DNA of 37,473 nt, taken from positions 1 to 37,473 of the forward strand of contig DYOP01000018.1 of the NCBI GenBank assembly GCA_020720425.1, given 5' to 3'. A program made the translations under genes and the position numbers. Every line of letters starts with the position of its first letter. The stretch's first letter is position 1. Under the pieces are notes generated by a model. It searched no databases. It saw nothing but the letters and a program-made list of their open reading frames with translations, and was not told the DNA's origin. Shown here in pieces: positions 32,563-37,473 of the stretch. The stretch comes from Bdellovibrio sp. GTDB lineage: Bacteria; Bdellovibrionota; Bdellovibrionia; Bdellovibrionales; Bdellovibrionaceae.

Positions 32563-33720
32563 TTACTTAGAAAATGGTTCTGTTCCCTCTTCTAAGATAT
32601 CTAAATATCTTCGATAAAGATAAATCTTATCCCGCTTTTTTCCGGAAATCTCTTCGAGTACACCTATAGATTTTAGATGATTTAAAGCACTTCTTGCTGT
32701 CGGCGCTGTCATTTTTAATTCTTTTGCCAGCAATAAAACTGTCACCCGCGGTAACCGCTTCATATACTCATGGGCTTGTTCGCATGAAAATCTAGCACGC
32801 CCCAAATGAGATATCTTATTTAGATCCTGAGAAAAAAGATCGTTAATTTTTTGGGCTGTTTGAATGGCCTGTTGTGAGGTTTGATAAACCCCAACCAAAA
32901 AAAATTCTAGCCAAGTCTCCCAAGATCCAGATTCTCGTACCTCTTGCAGAAGCTTAAAATAGGAAGAACGATTTTTTTTGAAATAATGACTTAAATATAA
33001 AATGGGGGCATCAAGTATATCATTCGAACAAAGAAGCAAAGTTATTAATAGCCTTCCAAGCCTGCCGTTACCATCTAAAAATGGATGTATTGTTTCAAAC
33101 TGAACATGGGTAACTCCCGCAATAATTAACACAGGCAAATCTTTATTATAAAAAAAGGTTTCAAGGTTACCAAGACAGTCGTCCAAATGCTCAACGGGAG
33201 GGGGAACAAAATGAGCATTCCCTGGCCTTGTTCCACCAATCCAATTTTGTGATCTCCTAAATTCTCCGGGTAACTGAGCTGCCCCCCTGCCTCCAGAAAG
33301 CAATAGGGAATGAATTTCTTTAACAAGCCTAAGTGATAATGGAAAATCATTTTTTAAACGTTCTAATCCGTAGCTTATAGCCCTCACATAATTAGATACC
33401 TCTTCTACATCTTCAAGAGAAATATCGGTTTTTTGATTATGCTCAAACAACATCAGATCTGAAAATGAGCTTTGAGCCCCCTCAATTTGACTTGAAAGTA
33501 AGGCTTCTTTTCGTACATACATATAAATAAACAAGGCTGTATTCGGAATACTTTTATGAATACTATTTAGCTCAGCCAAGGCTAAGGTTGCTTTTTCTAG
33601 AAGGGGATAGAGTAACGTTAAATTGATAGGTGGCTTAGGAGGCAGCAGAGGCGGGACATAGGCTTTATATGACTCACCTGTAACTTTTTTTGTAATATAT
33701 TTTCCAATTCGTTGTTTCAT
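32563..33720 (-). CDS. Fic-domain protein, class II, with C-terminal winged helix
   Basis: Fic proteins usually AMPylate (or otherwise nucleotidylate) target hydroxyls. The 385-residue protein carries the active motif HPFLDGNGRLGR (212-223) with catalytic His212, a preceding flap FVPPPVEHLDD (171-181), and an N-terminal inhibitory helix, SSQIEG at 76-81, matching [S/T]xxxE[G/N] of class II Fic proteins. A C-terminal winged helix (RVTVLLLAKELKMTAPTARS) would allow DNA binding, perhaps autoregulation. The strong promoter at 33817 and the inverted repeat around it fit such control. No antitoxin gene adjoins, as expected for an internally inhibited enzyme. Confidence 0.92.
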   Translation of the reverse strand: MKQRIGKYITKKVTGESYKAYVPPLLPPKPPINLTLLYPLLEKATLALAELNSIHKSIPNTALFIYMYVRKEALLSSQIEGAQSSFSDLMLFEHNQKTDISLEDVEEVSNYVRAISYGLERLKNDFPLSLRLVKEIHSLLLSGGRGAAQLPGEFRRSQNWIGGTRPGNAHFVPPPVEHLDDCLGNLETFFYNKDLPVLIIAGVTHVQFETIHPFLDGNGRLGRLLITLLLCSNDILDAPILYLSHYFKKNRSSYFKLLQEVRESGSWETWLEFFLVGVYQTSQQAIQTAQKINDLFSQDLNKISHLGRARFSCEQAHEYMKRLPRVTVLLLAKELKMTAPTARSALNHLKSIGVLEEISGKKRDKIYLYRRYLDILEEGTEPFSK

Positions 33721-33809
33721 AAATTAAATTTGTAAGCTGTAAATTTTAATTTTATTTTTATATTTATATTTTTCAGACCTCTCTCATAACTTTTCTTTTG
33801 CCAGCTTTG

Positions 33810-33841
33810 CTAAGAAATTATATTGTATTATCTTTTCTTAG
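33810..33841. promoter_or_regulatory. Inverted repeat (possible operator) framing the fic promoter
   Basis: ctaagaaa (33810-33817) and its exact complement tttcttag (33834-33841) are separated by 16 bases, about 24 bp centre to centre. One arm includes the outer edge of the -10 and reaches the start site, and the other covers the start of the -35. Confidence 0.6.
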
Positions 33842-33845
33842 TCAA
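33817..33845 (-). promoter_or_regulatory. Near-consensus promoter of fic
   Basis: On the minus strand, TTGACT (33840-33845), a 17-base spacer and a perfect TATAAT (33817-33822). It matches the sigma-70 consensus at eleven of twelve positions and lies about 90 bases from the fic ATG. Confidence 0.85.
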
Positions 33846-33907
33846 TCAAAGCGATGGCAGATAAATAATTATTTTGTTTTTTGGAAGCTAGAGCGAATAA
33901 AAATCAT

Positions 33908-33936
33908 TTGGACTGTCAATTATTCAAAAGTACGAT
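33908..33936 (+). promoter_or_regulatory. Possible promoter of the YcaO cluster
   Basis: TTGGAC (33908-33913), 17 bases and TACGAT (33931-33936). The -35 is poor and the -10 moderate. It fits the position, 30 bases before the YcaO start codon. Confidence 0.4.
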
Positions 33937-33965
33937 GAGAAGTATTAAAAATTTGGAGAGTTTGA

Positions 33966-34910
33966 ATGCTAAAAAATTTTTCAATGCATTCTTTTATTAA
34001 AGCTCAACTCGAGTTGGGAGCGGAGCTAAAACGAGTCAATTTGCCGCTTTCTACATCAAAATGGTTACATATAATACATTTTTCAATGCCAAATTTAAAC
34101 CATGGATTTTATGGTTTGGGAGCTGATTCAGTCGAAGAGCTAGCCTATATAAAGGCGATCGTTGAGTATTTTGAAAGAATGGCTTTTTTTGAAATTGGTA
34201 TTAAGCTGAGCTTTGATTCAACGAGTGGGATTGCTGGCCATAGGATGACTTATTTTGCAAAAAGAAATGCAATTTCAGAGTTGTATGAAAGAGACTCTTT
34301 TTTGCTTCATTGGTATAGTCAAACTCCTTTTTTAAAAGTTAAGACTGATATTAAATTTTTAGAAATGACTTTTGCCGAGCTGGTGGCTCAAAAAGTTAAG
34401 CCTTTATTTTTTAAAACTTTTCTAGGGCATCAAGAAACTTATGTGTGTTTTCTAATAAATAAGGAAACAGGAGGGTTTGCTATTGGCTTATCTTCAGGAA
34501 AAACACATTCAGAAAATATGAAAAAATCATTTTCTGAAGCGTTAATAAATTATTTTTTAGGCAATCAAGGTAAAACAAAAGAAGAACTTTTAAATAATTT
34601 AGAAAGTGAAGGCCTGAGCTCACTAAAAAATCATCGCACTTACTGGCTCCATTACAAGCTAATACCTGAATGGATTTTGAAACAATCGCATGCTCATAGA
34701 CTAGAAATCAATAAGATAAAACCAATTATCAAAAATCATTTTAGTGCGTCTTATGGTCCAATAAAAGTCGAAGGTATTCAGCTTTCTGAAATTTTTACTT
34801 TGAGTTTAGGACATCCTAATAATAACGATTGGAAACTATTGACGCAAAGAATAAAATATTTTAAACAGCCATTCAATGAATTCGTAATGAATCCCCATCC
34901 GATTCCATGA
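33966..34910 (+). CDS. YcaO-domain protein (ATP-dependent cyclodehydratase-like)
   Basis: YcaO enzymes use ATP to activate peptide amide backbones, forming azolines, thioamides or amidines in ribosomal peptides. In the 314-residue sequence I see GLGADSVEELAYIKAIVEYF plus ER (ExxER at 67-71), STSGIAGH (85-92), then AKRNAISELYERDSFLLHWY (ExxER at 105-109), and GFAIGLSSGKTHSENMKKSF with SEALINYFLG later. Both ExxER motifs match the ATP/Mg site. The protein ends in PHPIP, the PxPxP tail common in YcaO cyclodehydratases. No fused E1-like or ocin-ThiF partner is present, and the length is shorter than the usual 380-450. The start has GGAG six bases before it. The next gene's start overlaps the stop. 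Confidence 0.85.
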   Translation: MLKNFSMHSFIKAQLELGAELKRVNLPLSTSKWLHIIHFSMPNLNHGFYGLGADSVEELAYIKAIVEYFERMAFFEIGIKLSFDSTSGIAGHRMTYFAKRNAISELYERDSFLLHWYSQTPFLKVKTDIKFLEMTFAELVAQKVKPLFFKTFLGHQETYVCFLINKETGGFAIGLSSGKTHSENMKKSFSEALINYFLGNQGKTKEELLNNLESEGLSSLKNHRTYWLHYKLIPEWILKQSHAHRLEINKIKPIIKNHFSASYGPIKVEGIQLSEIFTLSLGHPNNNDWKLLTQRIKYFKQPFNEFVMNPHPIP

Positions 34911-34918
34911 GGTTAGGT

Positions 34919-35197
34919 ATGAAAAACAAAATAATTATTTTTTTTATAACAAGTTTATCACTAATAGATCGATCTTTGAGTTCAGAATTTTTTTTAAATG
35001 ACTTAAAAAAGAATACTTCTGCCGAGTCACTCGATAGTATTGGTGATGGTGGTGCGACATGCTATTCTCCTGCGGCTAAAGATCTAGATGAAAAAATTTT
35101 AGATATTAAAAATGATTTAAGACACTCGAATGCTTTTGATAAAATTTATTTTAGTGAGAGGCTTGTTGATCTCCTTAATGAAATCCAAGGTGAATAA
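34919..35197 (+). CDS. Small exported protein next to YcaO (possible substrate peptide)
   Basis: A 92-residue product. The ATG at 34919 is chosen, because GAGG is six bases before it; an ATG overlapping the ycaO stop at 34907 is the longer alternative. Residues 1-22 look like a signal peptide (MKNKIIIFFITSLSLIDRS, then LSS). The mature part has one Cys in the Gly-rich segment SIGDGGATCYSPA (about 43-55), with Ser and Thr near it, and then a charged helix (KDLDEKILDIKNDLRHSN). It matches no precursor family I know. The overlap of its 3' end with the next gene (20 bp) makes cotranslation likely. It may be the target of YcaO or an accessory periplasmic protein. Confidence 0.6.
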   Translation: MKNKIIIFFITSLSLIDRSLSSEFFLNDLKKNTSAESLDSIGDGGATCYSPAAKDLDEKILDIKNDLRHSNAFDKIYFSERLVDLLNEIQGE

Positions 35198-36650
35198 AAT
35201 TTATTTTTTTATATTTTTTAGTTTTTTTTCAATATTTGAGGTTGAGGCGAAAATGAGTGAAAGGCAGTTAAGAGTTAAATTATCATACCGTCTTCCTGTC
35301 GACCCTCTAGAAATTCGATCGATGGCTGACTATGATTTAGCACTACTTTTAACAGATACCTGGTTTGACTATGATGAGTCTCGAAAAGCAAAAGAAAATT
35401 TAATTAGTAACTGGTCTTTTAATCCCGAAAATGGGAGTTATTTATTTAGAGTTAATATTAATAAAAAGTGGTCTAATGGAGATCTGTTAACTTCACAAGA
35501 TCTTGTGTGGAACTTACGCAGATCCATTAAGCTTAATACTCAATTCGGCAAGGCTATTTCATCTATAATTGACGTTGATAGTATAAAAACACCTGACAAA
35601 AATTCAATTATAATAAGAACTAAAGACAATAAACCATCTGAAACATTTTTTCAAAGAATGGGTGGACAGCCTTTAGCCATTGTTCATATCAGTGATGTTA
35701 ATCCCAATACCCTTAAATTAATTTCTAATAAAGTTACCATTGGCCCATATGTTCTGAGAGAAAATAACCCAATTGAGATTAGACTTGAAAAAAATAATTA
35801 TTTTAACTCTGAAAACAAACAAGCACCAAAAGAAATAAGTATTAAGCAGGCTGATCGACTTTTTAACATTGATGATTTTTTAAATAAAAAAACATGGGAA
35901 AATATTATTCAAGTTAATTCGTTTTTATTACCAGAGACCGAAAAGTTATTCAAAATTAAAAAATTGTCATTTTGGACTAGGGGCCATGATAGAGTTTCAC
36001 TTTTAAAACCAATGAGTAAAAACAACCTATCGCTAACAAAAGCTCTTCTGATAGAAATAAGTAACCAATTAGATGGTATAAAATTTGAAAATCTGCCACT
36101 CAATGTTAAAAGAGCAACAAGTTTACAGCCTATCGGTTACCCTCTTTTTGATACGATAAAGCCCAAAAAGAATAAATCAAAATACAATAAAAATATAAAA
36201 ATACTAACCCCAATTGCCCAATCAAATGAATATCAAAAAAAACTACTTCAACCCATTTTTGAAGCGCTCAATGTGAAAGTAACATGGGATTTTAAAACTA
36301 AATCCGAATTTGGCGAGTTTTTTTTAATGGCTGATCAACATGATCTAGCTCTTTTTGACTTTGGTGTGGCGGATCCCGAACTGTCAACCTGGATCGGAAT
36401 AGTAACAACTAATAAGTTTATACATCTAGATTCGGGAGATTATGAAAAATTTCAGGAGATTTCTAAACTGTCAGATACTCCTGAGTCTGTAGCAAAATAT
36501 AAAGACCTTTTAAGAAAATCTTATGATCTTGGCAATTACGTTCCTCTTTTTCATTTTTCAACTTTATCTATTGGTCATGAAAATATAGATTTTAAAGCAA
36601 TTAAGGAATTAGATGAAACGGTTAACTACTCTAAAATCAATATTAAGTAG
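35178..36650 (+). CDS. Extracellular solute-binding protein, oligopeptide family (SBP_bac_5 type)
   Basis: The 490-residue product starts with the signal peptide MKSKVNKIYFFIFFSFFSIF (cleavage near EVEA). The domain-opening segment is KLSYRLPVDPLEIRSMADYD, followed by NLISNWSFNPENGSYLF and the family-typical KKWSNGDLLTSQDLVWNLRR. The C-terminal half has KILTPIAQSNEYQKKLLQPI (domain II) and LALFDFGVADPELSTW, the latter similar to the peptide-binding hinge. Binding of a peptide or modified peptide is the family expectation. No ABC permease or ATPase gene is in view. The ATG lies inside the 3' end of the preceding gene; a start further upstream (35130) lacks an export signal. Confidence 0.8.
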   Translation: MKSKVNKIYFFIFFSFFSIFEVEAKMSERQLRVKLSYRLPVDPLEIRSMADYDLALLLTDTWFDYDESRKAKENLISNWSFNPENGSYLFRVNINKKWSNGDLLTSQDLVWNLRRSIKLNTQFGKAISSIIDVDSIKTPDKNSIIIRTKDNKPSETFFQRMGGQPLAIVHISDVNPNTLKLISNKVTIGPYVLRENNPIEIRLEKNNYFNSENKQAPKEISIKQADRLFNIDDFLNKKTWENIIQVNSFLLPETEKLFKIKKLSFWTRGHDRVSLLKPMSKNNLSLTKALLIEISNQLDGIKFENLPLNVKRATSLQPIGYPLFDTIKPKKNKSKYNKNIKILTPIAQSNEYQKKLLQPIFEALNVKVTWDFKTKSEFGEFFLMADQHDLALFDFGVADPELSTWIGIVTTNKFIHLDSGDYEKFQEISKLSDTPESVAKYKDLLRKSYDLGNYVPLFHFSTLSIGHENIDFKAIKELDETVNYSKINIK

Positions 36651-37473
36651 TCCTTTATTTCGCAAGAGTATTATAACAGGTTTTTCATTTTGGGTAACCT
36701 TAATAATCCCTTTATATTTTATTTTTTGGGTATTTATTAATTGGTATGAAGAATCAAAAAATGAAGAGTTAAAAGAAGCTAATGAGCAAATATTAGCAAA
36801 TGTTTTTTCAGCTCAAGCGCGATATGGAGATTTTGTTAATGCAAGAGGCTTTGTTTTAGAGAAAGCCAAACCAATGGGCCTTAAATCGATCACAATTTGT
36901 AATGGTGATATTGAGGTGCTACCAGAATTTGATAAATCAAAATGTTCTCCACGTTCAAAATATGTTGAAATAGACATTAATGATTTAAAATTACAACTCG
37001 TATTTCACTGGAGCAAGAGTAGTTTAAGTAAAAATATTGTTTATTTAATTGCATTTGGAATATCTATATTGATTTCAGCATTTTTTATTTTTTTATCCGT
37101 AGTAATTTCCTACATAAATACAGTTAAAAGTCTTAAAATATTTAGTAGTGAGCTTTCTGAATTGGCTGCATCAGATAGAATTCCTGAATTTCCCTCGCTA
37201 CCTGAAGTCGTATCAGTTGTTGAAGCCATTAAAAATTTAAAAGAAAAGATTTTATTGGTTAACGAAGAAAACTTCAAGATGAAAGCTAAAAGTGTTTTTT
37301 CTGATTTGGCTAAGCAGGTATCCCACGATATTCGTTCCCCTTTATCTGCTTTGGGTGTTATTTTAGATCAAATTAATAATATCAAAGAAGAACACAGAGT
37401 TATTGTTAGAAATGCAGTATATCGAATTAGCGATATAGCTAACACTCTTTTGCAACAAGCCAAGCAACAGGAT
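36613..37473 (+). CDS. Membrane sensor histidine kinase (C-terminus cut by window edge)
   Basis: The frame is open from the ATG at 36613 to the right edge (287 codons). AAGGA lies five bases before the ATG, and the gene starts 38 bases before the end of the binding-protein gene in another frame. Residues 20-43 are a first membrane segment (FSFWVTLIIPLYFIFWVF) and 141-167 a second (IVYLIAFGISILISAFFIFL). About 97 residues between them face the periplasm and include two cysteines (C96 and C111). The cytoplasmic part has the DHp domain H-box SDLAKQVSHDIRSPLSALGV with His238. The CatA domain is beyond the window. The gene order suggests sensing of the peptide bound by the neighbouring protein. 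Confidence 0.88.
   Translation, partial: MKRLTTLKSILSSPLFRKSIITGFSFWVTLIIPLYFIFWVFINWYEESKNEELKEANEQILANVFSAQARYGDFVNARGFVLEKAKPMGLKSITICNGDIEVLPEFDKSKCSPRSKYVEIDINDLKLQLVFHWSKSSLSKNIVYLIAFGISILISAFFIFLSVVISYINTVKSLKIFSSELSELAASDRIPEFPSLPEVVSVVEAIKNLKEKILLVNEENFKMKAKSVFSDLAKQVSHDIRSPLSALGVILDQINNIKEEHRVIVRNAVYRISDIANTLLQQAKQQD

Overview
The window looks like a stretch of chromosome from a Gram-negative bacterium with an A+T-rich genome. Gram-negative character is shown by an LpxD acyltransferase for lipid A, Lgt, lipobox lipoproteins and beta-barrel-like outer-membrane proteins that end in an aromatic residue. It carries an RpoH-type sigma factor and the tRNA-Thr/Tyr/Gly/Thr-tuf gene order known from E. 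coli. The many secreted proteins without a recognisable family, together with this core set, suggest a Bdellovibrio-like (Bdellovibrionota/Oligoflexia) relative. That placement is an inference with low confidence. No IS element, integrase, rRNA or CRISPR array was seen.

Layout. 1-3541 (minus): a lysine-rich H1-like protein with a small C-terminal domain, infA, and tex, which runs off the left edge. 3635-6326 (plus): lpxD and prfC. A 167-bp imperfect inverted repeat (6343-6509) separates prfC from the convergent lgt. 7689-10442 (minus): a secreted protein, an rsmB-like methyltransferase and a beta-barrel-like protein. 10591-12939 (plus): a tight operon of nrdR, nusB, an unknown gene and a PEP synthase/PPDK regulatory protein. 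12966-17215: a LysR regulator, two unknown envelope proteins that overlap tail to tail, and murJ. 17300-20822: rpsT with a UUG start and its own terminator, an unknown membrane-anchored protein, an MFS transporter and an RpoH-type sigma factor.

20969-26127 is information-processing core: a PHA-granule-like small protein, dciA, a small secreted protein, nusG, secE, tRNA-Trp, tuf, four tRNAs and rlmB. pyrF and a 77-aa secreted protein lie upstream of rlmB in an overlapping minus-strand cluster. 27287-29252 is a lemA / TPM-domain / alpha-beta-hydrolase operon with a good promoter. 29351-31100 pairs an RluD-type pseudouridine synthase with an unusual J-like/RodZ-like fusion. 31263-31406 holds a 47-residue basic protein with a clear ribosome binding site. 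31440-32483 encodes an outer-membrane-like protein whose N-terminus is built from micro-repeats. 32563-33720 is a class II Fic protein with a near-consensus promoter framed by an inverted repeat.

The right end (33966-37473, plus) is the most interesting part. It is a compact, visibly more A+T-rich gene set: a short YcaO-domain protein with both ExxER motifs and a PxPxP C-terminus, a 92-aa exported small protein, an oligopeptide-binding protein and a membrane histidine kinase that is cut by the window edge. All junctions overlap. The set suggests a peptide that is modified, exported or captured, and sensed. No second cyclodehydratase subunit or transporter is visible in the window, so the chemistry and the substrate are open.
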